Source: Arthrobacter nitroguajacolicus_D (GTDB lineage Bacteria; Actinomycetota; Actinomycetes; Actinomycetales; Micrococcaceae). From it: 64,000 nt of DNA. Under the pieces are notes generated by a model. The model searched no databases, was not told where the DNA came from, and saw only the letters and a list, made by a program, of their open reading frames with translations. Every line of letters starts with the position of its first letter. The stretch's first letter is position 1. The stretch is from assembly GCF_031455195.1 (NCBI RefSeq), contig NZ_JAVDSH010000001.1:310001-374000 (forward strand), in the 5' to 3' direction. A program made the position numbers and the translations under genes. Shown one piece after another: positions 52,765-62,201 of this stretch.

Positions 52765-53655
52765 TCAGAGCCGCGCATCGGCCACGCCGTGGTCGCGAAG
52801 AACCTGTTTGGCTCTCTCAACAGCCGCCGCCTTCTGTTCAGCCAGGACGTTGAGCTCGGCCTGATGGCCTTTCATCAAGGCCGCTTGGTACTGCGCGAAA
52901 ATGTCATATGGCTTTCTGGCGCCCCCACTGGATTCCTTGCAGTCAACGTCGAGTACCGCCACACGGATTTCATCTTCCTTGGAACCACCCGAGGCGACAG
53001 TCCAGGTGTCGCCAGCCACCAGTTTCAGGCCCTTCTCAGCCAGACACCGCTGCCAGTCTTCTCGATACGCCAGATATTCCGGGTCACGGGCCGTGAGCCC
53101 CACGGCGTCCTGGGTAATCTGTTGCTGGACTGACAAATCACCGGCCAAGCCTTCAAGGAATTCCGGGAACCCGGCCCGCCCCACAGTGTTGCTGCACTTG
53201 GTTTCTGCCTGCTGGTGCTCGGCGCTGAGGGCGGGCCGGTCGGGCTGTTCTGGCATTACGCCGGCAACCTTGCGGATCTCGGGCTTGACGCCGTTTTTTG
53301 CGGCCAGTGTCTTGGACCATTGCCCGTATCGACGGTCTTGAAGCCCTTTGCCGTCACCACCCCAAGGGGCCACGGTGAATCCGGCGTCCTCAACGCAGTC
53401 GTAGATCAGGAATGCCACCGCGGAATTGACCAGGACGTTCTCCCGGTCGGAGTACCAGTAGGCACTCATCGGGAGCACGACCTCTCCCGTGGCCTCATTG
53501 AGGACCGCACGCGCACCTGCTCCTGCTGCGCGATCCACAACAGGAAGGTTTGACGTTGACGTTGGCGCGGCCGGGGCTTGGCCCACGGGCGAACAGGCTG
53601 TGACGATGACCGAAACCACCAGCATCGTCACAGCACTGCCTACGGCTTGAAGCAT
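52765..53655 (-). CDS. Secreted lipoprotein of unknown function
   Basis: A 296-residue lipoprotein with signal MLQAVGSAVTMLVVSVIVTA and lipobox VTAC (C21). The mature part contains four further cysteines (YDCVEDAG, ETKCSNT, QRCLAEKG, DVDCKESS), suggesting two disulfides. The C-terminal 50 residues are helical and charged. I recognise no domain; similar proteins accompany MacB/adaptor pairs in actinobacteria as far as I recall. The start is tentative, without a clear ribosome site. It lies 22 bp after the I36-like gene and before the adaptor. Confidence 0.78.
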   Translation of the reverse strand: MLQAVGSAVTMLVVSVIVTACSPVGQAPAAPTSTSNLPVVDRAAGAGARAVLNEATGEVVLPMSAYWYSDRENVLVNSAVAFLIYDCVEDAGFTVAPWGGDGKGLQDRRYGQWSKTLAAKNGVKPEIRKVAGVMPEQPDRPALSAEHQQAETKCSNTVGRAGFPEFLEGLAGDLSVQQQITQDAVGLTARDPEYLAYREDWQRCLAEKGLKLVAGDTWTVASGGSKEDEIRVAVLDVDCKESSGGARKPYDIFAQYQAALMKGHQAELNVLAEQKAAAVERAKQVLRDHGVADARL

Positions 53656-53677
53656 GGTCGTTGCACTGCGCAATCCG

Positions 53678-54058
53678 TCAGCCCCAGACGCTCGTGATTT
53701 CGTCGTCCCAGTTCCTGCCGGCCACCATGGCACTGCCCCTCAGGTCGTTCATGGCGTTCCCGCCCCGGAAGATGATGCTGTACCCGGAGAAGTTGTCATC
53801 AACGTAGAAATAGACGTACGGAGAAGCTGGATCGGCGGGTGGCCCTACCACCAGGGAACTTGCCTTATCGTTCGCTGCCGTTCCGACGTTGGAGGTCACC
53901 CATCCGAAGGTTCGCTGCGTTCCTGTAAACCAATAGTCGTCGTAGAGGCATACCCTTGCCGTGGAGCATGCCGGGGCGGCCTGGGCGGCGGAAACGCCCG
54001 TCAGGACCGAAGCCCCTGCAATGGTCATCACTCCGGCAGTACGCAATAGCTTCTTCAT
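53678..54058 (-). CDS. Secreted I36/beta-gamma-crystallin-like protein
   Basis: A 126-residue protein with a clear signal peptide (cleavage near AQA-AP, residues 27-28). The mature 99 residues carry CSTARVCLYDDYWFTG and two Tyr/Phe-Ser-Gly crystallin-like repeats, as in peptidase inhibitor family I36 (SMPI-like). Such proteins inhibit metalloproteases or act as toxins or cell-wall proteins; the activity is not known here. GGGGA lies upstream of the ATG. It is the first gene of a four-gene cassette with lipoprotein, adaptor and MacB. Confidence 0.8.
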   Translation of the reverse strand: MKKLLRTAGVMTIAGASVLTGVSAAQAAPACSTARVCLYDDYWFTGTQRTFGWVTSNVGTAANDKASSLVVGPPADPASPYVYFYVDDNFSGYSIIFRGGNAMNDLRGSAMVAGRNWDDEITSVWG

Positions 54059-54255
54059 TGCTTCCCCAAATCTTGGTCGGAAATGGAACAGCTTTGTTCC
54101 GCTTCGAACGGTAGGGGATATGTTGCGACACCTAGTCGGACTCCAGCACAACTAGGTGGTGTCGACGCTGAAAATGAGTGCTGGGAGCCCTGAACTAGGT
54201 GTTGAAGGAAGCCGCGTAGGTGGTATGAGCAGGCGTGGTGCGGTGGGTAAAAGCA

Positions 54256-54300
54256 AAAGGCACGACGCCGCACCCGGGTAAGTGGCGGCGTCGTGCCTTT
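54256..54300. terminator. Terminator of ctaB
   Basis: Arms AAAGGCACGACGCCGC and its complement enclose 13 nt; the left flank is A-rich, giving U-residues for the leftward ctaB transcript. The 267-bp stretch 54059-54325 holds this hairpin and the promoter of the I36-like gene; no gene is visible. Confidence 0.8.
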
Positions 54301-54325
54301 GCGTTGGGCTAGCTGAAGAGTCGGC

Positions 54326-55288
54326 TTAGCCGCCGATAAGCGGTGAACCAATGAAGGGATCGACTGCCAGCGCGATGAACAGCAGGGTCAGGTAGCTGAT
54401 GGAACCGTGGAAGACCTTCATGGCTCCCTTGTTGGAGACGTCGCCGCCCTGCGCACGCTTGTAGAGGGCGTGGCTCTCGTACAGGAACCAGGCACCGGCA
54501 GCGACGGCAGCAATGGTGTAGACCCAGCCGGCTCCACCGACAGGAATCATCAAGAGCGAACAGGCGACCATCGCCCAGGCGTAAAGAACTACCTGTACGG
54601 AGACCACCTTGGCGCCGGCGATGGCTCCGAGCATGGGCACGTTTGCGTTCCGGTAGTCCTCGCCGTAGCGCATGGACAGTGGCCAGTAGTGCGGGGGCGT
54701 CCAAAGGAAGATGACCATGAAGAGGACGATCGCCGGCCACTCGACGGTGTTGGTGACAGCAGCCCAGGCGATGAGGACCGGGAAGCAACCGGCCGCGCCG
54801 CCCCAGACAATGTTCTGGGCAGTCCGGCGCTTAAGGATCATGGTGTAGATCACCACGTAGAAAACGATGGCACCCAGGCCCAGCCATGCGGACAACGGGT
54901 TCGCGCCGAACCAGAGGATCGCGATGGAAGCGGCACCGAGGATCCAGGCGAAGACCAGGGCTTCCCGGGGAGTCACTTCACCGGTGACCAGCGGACGCTT
55001 CTCGGTCCGGTGCATCAGCTTGTCAATGTCGCGGTCGATATAGCAGTTGAAAACCCCGGCACTGCCAGCTGCGAATGCGCCACCGACCAAAGTGGCCAGG
55101 ATCAGACCGATGGAAGGGAATCCCCGCTGCGCGAAGATCATGGTGGGCAGCGTGCTGACCAGCAGAAGTTCGATGACACGGGGTTTGGTCAGAGCCAGAT
55201 ACGCCTTGAATTTACGGGACATTCCAATGCTTCCCCGGGCCGGGGACGCGTTGACGGGCGTATCAGTTGTGCTCACGGCGGCAGTCAC
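54326..55288 (-). CDS. ctaB: Protoheme IX farnesyltransferase (heme O synthase)
   Basis: A 320-residue UbiA-family membrane prenyltransferase that converts heme B to heme O. It has the Asp-rich motif YIDRDIDKLMHRT (about 82-95), the second motif GEDYRNANVPM, and about nine helices. The start GTG 55288 or GTG 55276 lack strong ribosome sites; the former is given. Monocistronic with its own terminator. CtaA, its downstream partner, lies 4.6 kb away on the other side of the MacB cassette. Confidence 0.94.
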   Translation of the reverse strand: MTAAVSTTDTPVNASPARGSIGMSRKFKAYLALTKPRVIELLLVSTLPTMIFAQRGFPSIGLILATLVGGAFAAGSAGVFNCYIDRDIDKLMHRTEKRPLVTGEVTPREALVFAWILGAASIAILWFGANPLSAWLGLGAIVFYVVIYTMILKRRTAQNIVWGGAAGCFPVLIAWAAVTNTVEWPAIVLFMVIFLWTPPHYWPLSMRYGEDYRNANVPMLGAIAGAKVVSVQVVLYAWAMVACSLLMIPVGGAGWVYTIAAVAAGAWFLYESHALYKRAQGGDVSNKGAMKVFHGSISYLTLLFIALAVDPFIGSPLIGG

Positions 55289-55714
55289 TCTGTTCTATGC
55301 TCTGGGGTTCTCGCAGCGGCTGCCGTCCCGGTTTTCGAAAGCAAACACGGGCGCATGAACCGCTGGTGGCCTCCAAATATCATACCGTGGCCGGAAGTGG
55401 CCCAATGTCCGCAAAATTCGTCAATGTTTCCGAAACTTCACTCCCGCGCCGGGCCATCGTGATTCATATAAGGGAATTTCTGTCCAGTTAGTGGGATTCC
55501 CTGAGTTGCATGACACGTTTAGGGCTAAGCTGGTGAGCAGATCAGCACACGTTGACCATCCGGGAAACCGTATTCTCGGATATCCGTGCGTCTGGATGAG
55601 AGATCAACGTTTCAATGGTGAACGGCTGGTAGACACATTGCAGCGGGCGCCATCCTGTGCTTCCTGCGTGCTGTCCGTACGCCTGCCGTCAGCACAGAGA
55701 GGGGCTCGGTTTTC
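55289..55714. other. 426-bp intergenic region between ctaB and tkt
   Basis: The largest non-coding stretch. It holds the divergent promoters of ctaB and the pentose-phosphate operon. An inverted pair AGGGAAT (55471-55477) and ATTCCCT (55496-55502) is visible, the latter within the palindrome GGGATTCCC. AGAGAGGGG just before 55715 is the tkt ribosome site. No RNA gene or short coding frame is convincing. Confidence 0.5.
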
Positions 55715-57841
55715 GTGCCACATTTGGAAGAGCAAGAACTGTCATGGACCGATCTGGACAAGAAGGCTGTTGACACCGTTCGCGTGTTGGCCGCCGACGC
55801 CGTGGAGAAGGTCGGCAACGGCCACCCTGGTACGGCAATGAGCTTGGCTCCGGCAGCGTACCTGCTGTTCCAGAAGCTGATGCGCCACGACCCCAAGAAC
55901 CCAGACTGGATTGGCCGCGACCGGTTCGTCCTGTCCCCCGGCCACACCTCGCTGACCCTCTACATCCAGCTTTTCCTTTCCGGTTATGGCCTGGAATTGA
56001 AGGATCTTGAGGCGCTGCGCACTTGGGGTTCGTTGACCCCGGGCCACCCCGAGTACAAGCACACCGCCGGTGTGGAAATCACCACCGGTCCGCTCGGCCA
56101 GGGCCTCGCGTCCGCCGTCGGGTTCGCCTACTCACAGCGCCGCCAGCGCGGCCTCTTCGACGCCGATGCTCCCGCCGGCGAATCGCCGTTCGACCACACC
56201 ATCTGGGTTATCGCATCCGACGGCGACCTCCAGGAAGGCGTCACGTCCGAGGCTTCCTCGCTGGCCGGACACCAGGAACTGGGCAACCTCGTAGTGATCT
56301 ACGACGAGAACCACATTTCCATCGAAGATGACACCGACATTGCCTTCACCGAGGACGTACTCAAGCGTTACGAGGCCTACGGCTGGCACACCCAGCGCGT
56401 CGACTGGACCAAGACCGGCGACTACGTCGAGGACGTCCAGGAGCTCTACTCGGCACTGCAGGCTGCCAAAGCTGAGACGAACAAGCCGTCCATCATCTCG
56501 CTGCGCACCATCATTGGCTACCCGGCACCGAAGAAGCAGAACACCGGCAAGATCCACGGCTCCGCCCTCGGTGCCGAGGAAGTCGCAGCCCTGAAGACTG
56601 TGCTCGGTTTCGATCCGGCAAAGTCCTTCGACGTTGACGAGGAAGTCCTGGCGCACGCCCGCAAGGTCCTGGACCGCGGCGCTGAGTCGCGTGCTGCCTG
56701 GCAGAGCTCGTTCGAAGCATGGCAGGCCGCCAACCCGGACGCTGCTGCACTGCTTGAGCGCGTTGAAGCCAAGAAGCTCCCCGTCGGCATTGATGCTGCA
56801 CTGCCGGTGTTCGAAGCCGGCAAGGACGTTTCCACCCGTGCCGCCTCGGGCAAGGTCCTGAACGCGATCGGCCCTGTCCTGCCTGAACTCTGGGGCGGCT
56901 CCGCTGACCTTGCCGAGTCGAACAACACCACCATCGAAGACTCGCCGTCGTTCATCCCGACGTCGCGTTCCACCGATGCCTGGAAGGGCAACCCCTACGG
57001 ACGTGTCCTGCACTTCGGTATCCGTGAGCACGCTGCCGCGTCGATCGTGAACGGTATCTCCCTGCACGGCCGCACCCGCGCCTTCTCGGGCACGTTCCTG
57101 ATCTTCAGCGACTACCAGCGCCCTGCCATCCGCCTCGGCGCCCTCATGGGTGTTCCGTCCCTGTATGTCTGGACACACGATTCCATCGGCCTGGGCGAAG
57201 ACGGACCCACCCACCAGCCCGTGGAGCAGCTCGCGACCCTCCGCGCCATCCCGGGCCTGGACGTTGTCCGCCCGGGCGACGCCAACGAGGTCTCGGCAGC
57301 ATGGAAGGCCATGCTGGAAAACCACGAGAACCCGGCCGGCATTGTGCTGACCCGCCAGAACATCCCCACCTATGCCCGCGGCGAAGGTGAGGCTGCAGGT
57401 GACACCTTCGGTTCCACTGCAGGTGTTGCCAAGGGCGGTTACGTCCTTGCCGAAGCCTCCAAGGACGGCGAAACGGTTGACCCGCAGGTGATCCTGATCG
57501 GCACCGGTTCAGAGGTCCAGCTCGCCGTCGCTGCCCGCGAAGCCCTCCAAGCCGAAGGCATCGCAGCCCGCGTGGTTTCCATGCCCTGCGTTGAATGGTT
57601 CAACAAGCAGGACGAGGGCTACCGCGAGTCCGTGCTCCCCGCCGCCGTGAAAGCCCGCGTTTCTGTTGAAGCCGGCCTTGCACTCGGCTGGCGCGAATTC
57701 GTCGGCGACGCCGGCCGTTCGATCTCCCTGGAACACTTCGGCGCCTCGGCCGACTACAAGCGGCTCTTCAACGAATTCGGCATCACCGCCGAAGCCGTCG
57801 CGGCCGCAGCCAAAGACTCCCTCGCAGACTCGAACGCATAA
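55715..57841 (+). CDS. tkt: Transketolase
   Basis: A 708-residue thiamine-diphosphate enzyme transferring two-carbon units in the pentose-phosphate pathway. It has NGHPGTAMS near the N-terminus, the ThDP motif ASDGDLQEG-to-DEN (about 168-195), the pyrimidine domain GIREHAAASIVNG (about 430) and the C-terminal transketolase domain. The GTG at 55715 gives MPHLEEQELSW, the family start, with GAGAGGGG upstream. First gene of tkt-tal-pgi-zwf-opcA-pgl. Confidence 0.97.
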   Translation: MPHLEEQELSWTDLDKKAVDTVRVLAADAVEKVGNGHPGTAMSLAPAAYLLFQKLMRHDPKNPDWIGRDRFVLSPGHTSLTLYIQLFLSGYGLELKDLEALRTWGSLTPGHPEYKHTAGVEITTGPLGQGLASAVGFAYSQRRQRGLFDADAPAGESPFDHTIWVIASDGDLQEGVTSEASSLAGHQELGNLVVIYDENHISIEDDTDIAFTEDVLKRYEAYGWHTQRVDWTKTGDYVEDVQELYSALQAAKAETNKPSIISLRTIIGYPAPKKQNTGKIHGSALGAEEVAALKTVLGFDPAKSFDVDEEVLAHARKVLDRGAESRAAWQSSFEAWQAANPDAAALLERVEAKKLPVGIDAALPVFEAGKDVSTRAASGKVLNAIGPVLPELWGGSADLAESNNTTIEDSPSFIPTSRSTDAWKGNPYGRVLHFGIREHAAASIVNGISLHGRTRAFSGTFLIFSDYQRPAIRLGALMGVPSLYVWTHDSIGLGEDGPTHQPVEQLATLRAIPGLDVVRPGDANEVSAAWKAMLENHENPAGIVLTRQNIPTYARGEGEAAGDTFGSTAGVAKGGYVLAEASKDGETVDPQVILIGTGSEVQLAVAAREALQAEGIAARVVSMPCVEWFNKQDEGYRESVLPAAVKARVSVEAGLALGWREFVGDAGRSISLEHFGASADYKRLFNEFGITAEAVAAAAKDSLADSNA

Positions 57842-57872
57842 CAGTCTGCTCCCCTCTCACAGGAGAAAAAAC

Positions 57873-58991
57873 ATGTCTAGCACTCCCACGCAGCAGCTCT
57901 CTGATGCCGGCGTTTCCATCTGGCTCGATGACCTCTCCCGCACCCGCCTGGACACTGGCACCCTGCAGAAGCTCATCGACGAAAAGAACGTCGTTGGTGT
58001 GACCACCAACCCGTCCATCTTCCACGCCGCCATCACCGCCGGCACGGACTACGACGCCACTATCGCAGCGCAGGCTGCCGCGGGCGCCAGCGTTGAAGAG
58101 ACCATCTTCGAGATCACCACTACGGACGTCGCTGACGCCTGCGATCTCTTCGCGCCGATCGCCGCCGCCACCAATGGTGTGGACGGCCGCGTCTCCATCG
58201 AGGTGGACCCCCGCCTTGCCTGGGACACTGCCGGCACCATTGCCGAGGCCAAGCACCTCTACGCAAAGGTCAACAAGGACAACGTCCACATCAAGATTCC
58301 GGCAACCCTGGAAGGCCTCGAAGCCATCACGGCAACCCTGGCCGAGGGAATCAGCGTCAACGTGACCCTGATCTTCTCCTTGGAGCGCTACCGCGCGGTC
58401 ATCAATGCCTTCCAGTCCGGCCTTGAGCAGGCCAAGGAGAACGGCCACGACCTCTCCAAGATCCACTCCGTGGCTTCCTTCTTCGTTTCCCGCGTTGACT
58501 CCGAGATCGACAAGCGCCTCGATGCCATCGGCACAGACGAAGCCAAGGCACTCAAGGGCAAGGCGGGCGTCGCCAACGCCCGCTTGGCCTACCAGGTCTA
58601 CGAAGAACTCTTCTCCACCGAGCGCTGGGCTGTCCTGGCCGAGGCCGGAGCCCTGCCCCAGCGCCCGTTGTGGGCCTCCACCGGCGTCAAGGACCCGGCC
58701 TACCCGGACACCCTTTACGTGACCGAGCTCGTCGCCGCCGGAGTGGTCAACACCATGCCGGAGAAGACGCTCGACGCTACGTTCGATCACGGCGTCGTCA
58801 CCGGTGACACCATCACCGGCACCTACGACGAAGCGAACGAGACCCTCAATGCCCTCGAAGCACTGGGAGTCTCCTACAACGACGTCGTCACCCTCCTGGA
58901 GACCGAAGGCCTCGAGAAGTTCGTTGGCTCCTGGAAGGAACTCCTCGCCGACGTCGAAGGCGCACTCGTCACCGCACGGAAGGCTTCCTAA
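57873..58991 (+). CDS. tal: Transaldolase
   Basis: A 372-residue actinobacterial-type transaldolase. Schiff-base lysine lies in VHIKIPAT, with TTNPSIFHAAI near the N-terminus and NVTLIFSLERY. It exchanges dihydroxyacetone units between sedoheptulose-7-phosphate and erythrose/fructose phosphates. AGGAG lies 8 bp before the ATG. It is 31 bp after tkt and 6 bp before pgi. Confidence 0.97.
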   Translation: MSSTPTQQLSDAGVSIWLDDLSRTRLDTGTLQKLIDEKNVVGVTTNPSIFHAAITAGTDYDATIAAQAAAGASVEETIFEITTTDVADACDLFAPIAAATNGVDGRVSIEVDPRLAWDTAGTIAEAKHLYAKVNKDNVHIKIPATLEGLEAITATLAEGISVNVTLIFSLERYRAVINAFQSGLEQAKENGHDLSKIHSVASFFVSRVDSEIDKRLDAIGTDEAKALKGKAGVANARLAYQVYEELFSTERWAVLAEAGALPQRPLWASTGVKDPAYPDTLYVTELVAAGVVNTMPEKTLDATFDHGVVTGDTITGTYDEANETLNALEALGVSYNDVVTLLETEGLEKFVGSWKELLADVEGALVTARKAS

Positions 58992-58997
58992 CCCACT

Positions 58998-60629
58998 ATG
59001 AGCACAATCAGCTACGACGCCAGCGGTGCCGCCCAGCAGGCCATCGCCCAGCACATCGACGGCCTGGTCGAAGAAAAGATCGCCACGAGGATATTCGCCA
59101 AGGACCACACCCTGTGGGGCCCGGATGCGGAGTCCGAGTCGGCGATCCGCCTCGGCTGGGTAGAAGCCGCCACCGTGTCCCAGGCCTTGGTCGGGGACAT
59201 CCTGGAACTTCGTGATTCCCTCCGCGCCGAAGGCGTCTCACGCATTGTCCTCTGTGGCATGGGTGGATCGTCCTTGGCTCCCGAGGTTATTGCCGGCACC
59301 GCAGGCGTCGAGCTGACCGTGCTGGACAGCACCGACCCCGAACAGGTCAGTGCTGCCCTGGCTGACCGGCTGGAGGAAACGGCCATCGTCGTTTCCTCCA
59401 AGTCCGGCTCCACCGTGGAAACCGATTCGCAGCGACGCGTGTTCGAGAAAGCGTTCACTGACGCCGGTATCGATGCCAAGAGCCGCATCATCATCGTCAC
59501 CGATCCTGGTTCGCCCCTGGACAAGGCCTCCCGCGAGGCAGGCTACCGCGCGGTGTTCAACGCCGATCCCAACGTGGGCGGACGCTTCTCCGCACTCACC
59601 GCCTTCGGCCTGGTCCCTTGTGGCCTCGCCGGAGTAGACATCCAGGCGTTCCTGGACGAAGCGGAAGAAGCTGCCGAGATCCTCAACGAGGATTCGGCAG
59701 ACAACATCGGCCTGGCCCTGGGCATCGCCCTGGGCGGCACTAACCCACTCCGCAACAAGATCGTCATTGCCGAGGACGGTTCCGGCATCGTCGGCTTCGC
59801 CGATTGGGCCGAACAGCTCATTGCCGAGTCGACCGGCAAGCTGGGTACCGGTGTCCTGCCGGTCGTTGCCGGTCCAGAGTCCCCTGAGGCCCTGAACGGA
59901 GCCGAGGACGTCCTGGTGGTGCGACTGGTCGGTGCGGATGCCGACGTCGAACTTCGCGAAAACGAGGTCGCAATCGCCGGTGGCCTGCCTTCCCAGATGT
60001 TCGTCTGGGAGTTTGCCACGGCAGTTGCCGGCCGCCTCCTGGGAATCAACCCCTTTGACCAGCCCGACGTCGAAGCCGCCAAAGTGGCAGCCCGTGGCCT
60101 GCTTGATGCCCGCCCGGAGCCCACACCGGCCGCTTTCACGGACGGTGTGGTGGAAGTGCGCGGTGGTGACTGGCTCGGTTCTGCTGCGACCGTGGCCGAA
60201 GCCGTGCAGGCGCTCCTCGAACAGCTCGGCGCGGACGGCTACCTGAGCGTCCAGGCGTACCTGGATCGCATTTCCTACGCCCCCCTTGAGGGGATCCGGG
60301 ATGAGCTTGCCGCTGTGAGCGGCCGCCCGGTCACGTTCGGCTGGGGTCCCCGGTTCCTTCATTCCACCGGCCAGTTCCACAAGGGCGGACCGGCCATCGG
60401 CGTTTTCCTGCAGGTCACTGCCGCCGCTTCCACCGATCTCGAAATCCCGGAGCGCCCGTTCACGTTCGGGCAGCTCATCGCCGCGCAGGCATCGGGTGAC
60501 GCCCAGGTCCTTGAAGGACACGGCCGTCCTGTGCTGCGCCTGCACCTCACCGAGCGCGCCGCAGGTGTAGCGCAGCTCCAGGACGTCGTCGCTGCGCTTG
60601 CCGGCCAGGCCAGCGCACTCGAAAGCTAA
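58998..60629 (+). CDS. pgi: Glucose-6-phosphate isomerase
   Basis: A 543-residue phosphoglucose isomerase with two SIS domains. VVSSKSGST (about 131-139) binds the phosphate, and GMGGSSLAPE (about 80-89) and ALGGTNPLRNK follow. It interconverts glucose-6-phosphate and fructose-6-phosphate, linking the cycle. It is more like the transaldolase-associated actinobacterial PGI than E. coli Pgi. Start ATG 58998 is 6 bp after the tal stop. Confidence 0.94.
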   Translation: MSTISYDASGAAQQAIAQHIDGLVEEKIATRIFAKDHTLWGPDAESESAIRLGWVEAATVSQALVGDILELRDSLRAEGVSRIVLCGMGGSSLAPEVIAGTAGVELTVLDSTDPEQVSAALADRLEETAIVVSSKSGSTVETDSQRRVFEKAFTDAGIDAKSRIIIVTDPGSPLDKASREAGYRAVFNADPNVGGRFSALTAFGLVPCGLAGVDIQAFLDEAEEAAEILNEDSADNIGLALGIALGGTNPLRNKIVIAEDGSGIVGFADWAEQLIAESTGKLGTGVLPVVAGPESPEALNGAEDVLVVRLVGADADVELRENEVAIAGGLPSQMFVWEFATAVAGRLLGINPFDQPDVEAAKVAARGLLDARPEPTPAAFTDGVVEVRGGDWLGSAATVAEAVQALLEQLGADGYLSVQAYLDRISYAPLEGIRDELAAVSGRPVTFGWGPRFLHSTGQFHKGGPAIGVFLQVTAAASTDLEIPERPFTFGQLIAAQASGDAQVLEGHGRPVLRLHLTERAAGVAQLQDVVAALAGQASALES

Positions 60630-60644
60630 GGCACAAAACACAAC

Positions 60645-62201
60645 ATGCCAGAAACTGAAAACGGCAGGAAGAACGCTGGCCTGCGGAACCCCTTGCGGGA
60701 TCCGCGGGACCGGCGCCTGAACCGCATCGCCGGGCCTTCGTCGTTGGTGTTCTTCGGAGTCACCGGCGACCTCGCCCGTAAGAAGCTCATGCCCGCGGTC
60801 TACGACCTCGCCAACCGTGGCTTGCTCCCTCCGAGCTTTGCCCTGGTGGGTTTTGGTCGCCGTGAGTGGGATAACGCCGAATTTGCGGCCGAGGTCAAGG
60901 AAAACGTCAAGGCGCACGCCCGGACGAAGTTCGATGAAGCGGTCTGGGAGCAGCTTGCCTCCGGTATCCGCTTTGTTCAGGGCGAGTTCGACGACGACGA
61001 CGCCTTCGAGCGCCTCGGTGATGTACTGGATGAGCTCGATGAAACCCGTGGGACCCGCGGTAACCACGGCTTCTACCTGTCCATCCCGCCCAAGGCGTTC
61101 GAGCAAGTCTGCCGGCAGCTTTCCAAGCACGGCCTGGCCCAGGCCAAGCCGGGCCAGTGGCGCCGAGTAGTTATCGAGAAGCCGTTCGGCCATGACCTGG
61201 AATCCGCTCGGCAGCTGAACGACATTGTCGAATCAGTGTTCCCGCCGGACGCCGTATTCCGGATCGACCACTACCTGGGCAAGGAGACGGTACAAAACAT
61301 CCTTGCACTGCGCTTCGCGAACCAGTTGTTCGAGCCGCTCTGGAACGCCAACTACGTGGACCACGTCCAGATCACCATGGCCGAGGACATCGGCACCGGT
61401 GGGCGTGCAGGCTACTACGACGGCGTGGGTGCGGCCCGTGACGTCATCCAGAACCATCTGCTGCAGTTGCTCGCCCTGACCGCGATGGAAGAGCCGATCT
61501 CGTTCAACGCCGATGACCTGCGTGCTGAGAAGGAGAAGGTCCTCGCCGCGGTCAAGCTGCCCGATGACCTCTCCACGCACTCCGCGCGTGGCCAGTTCAC
61601 CGGTGGTTGGCAGGGCGGCGAGAAAGTCCTCGGTTATCTGGACGAGGACGGTATCCCCGCGGACTCCAAGACGGAAACCTACGCGGCGATCCGGGTGGAT
61701 ATCAACACCCGACGCTGGAACGGCGTTCCGTTCTATTTGCGTGCCGGCAAGCGCCTGGGCCGTCGTGTCACCGAAATCGCCGTGGTGTTCAAGCGTGCAC
61801 CAAACCTTCTGTTCCGTGACCACGGTGAGGACGACTTCGGCCAGAACGCCGTGGTCATCCGCGTGCAGCCCGATGAGGGCGCCACGATCCGTTTCGGGTC
61901 AAAGGTACCGGGCACGCAAATGGAAGTCCGTGATGTCACCATGGACTTTGGTTATGGGCACTCGTTCACGGAGTCCAGCCCCGAAGCGTATGAACGCCTC
62001 ATCCTGGACGTTCTCCTGGGCGAGCCGCCCCTGTTCCCCCGCCATCAGGAAGTCGAACTTTCCTGGAAGATCCTTGACCCGTTCGAGGAATACTGGGCCG
62101 GGCTCGATGAACAACCGCAACCCTACGCACCCGGCAGCTGGGGACCGGCCTCGGCCGATGCCCTGCTGGCCCGTGACGGACGAACCTGGAGAAGGCCATG
62201 A
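60645..62201 (+). CDS. zwf: Glucose-6-phosphate 1-dehydrogenase
   Basis: A 518-residue G6PDH. NADP site FGVTGDLARKKLMPA (37-51), EKPFGHD (about 181) and catalytic RIDHYLGKE (about 205-213) are intact. It makes 6-phosphogluconolactone and NADPH. The ATG at 60645 lies 15 bp after pgi; ribosome site is weak (CACAAC). It is coupled to opcA by an ATGA overlap. Confidence 0.97.
   Translation: MPETENGRKNAGLRNPLRDPRDRRLNRIAGPSSLVFFGVTGDLARKKLMPAVYDLANRGLLPPSFALVGFGRREWDNAEFAAEVKENVKAHARTKFDEAVWEQLASGIRFVQGEFDDDDAFERLGDVLDELDETRGTRGNHGFYLSIPPKAFEQVCRQLSKHGLAQAKPGQWRRVVIEKPFGHDLESARQLNDIVESVFPPDAVFRIDHYLGKETVQNILALRFANQLFEPLWNANYVDHVQITMAEDIGTGGRAGYYDGVGAARDVIQNHLLQLLALTAMEEPISFNADDLRAEKEKVLAAVKLPDDLSTHSARGQFTGGWQGGEKVLGYLDEDGIPADSKTETYAAIRVDINTRRWNGVPFYLRAGKRLGRRVTEIAVVFKRAPNLLFRDHGEDDFGQNAVVIRVQPDEGATIRFGSKVPGTQMEVRDVTMDFGYGHSFTESSPEAYERLILDVLLGEPPLFPRHQEVELSWKILDPFEEYWAGLDEQPQPYAPGSWGPASADALLARDGRTWRRP

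Noticed and set aside
59238..61193. A 651-codon open frame on the minus strand opposite pgi and zwf
   Set aside because: It lies antisense to strongly recognised genes; composition follows the third-position GC of the real strand and no family motif is visible.
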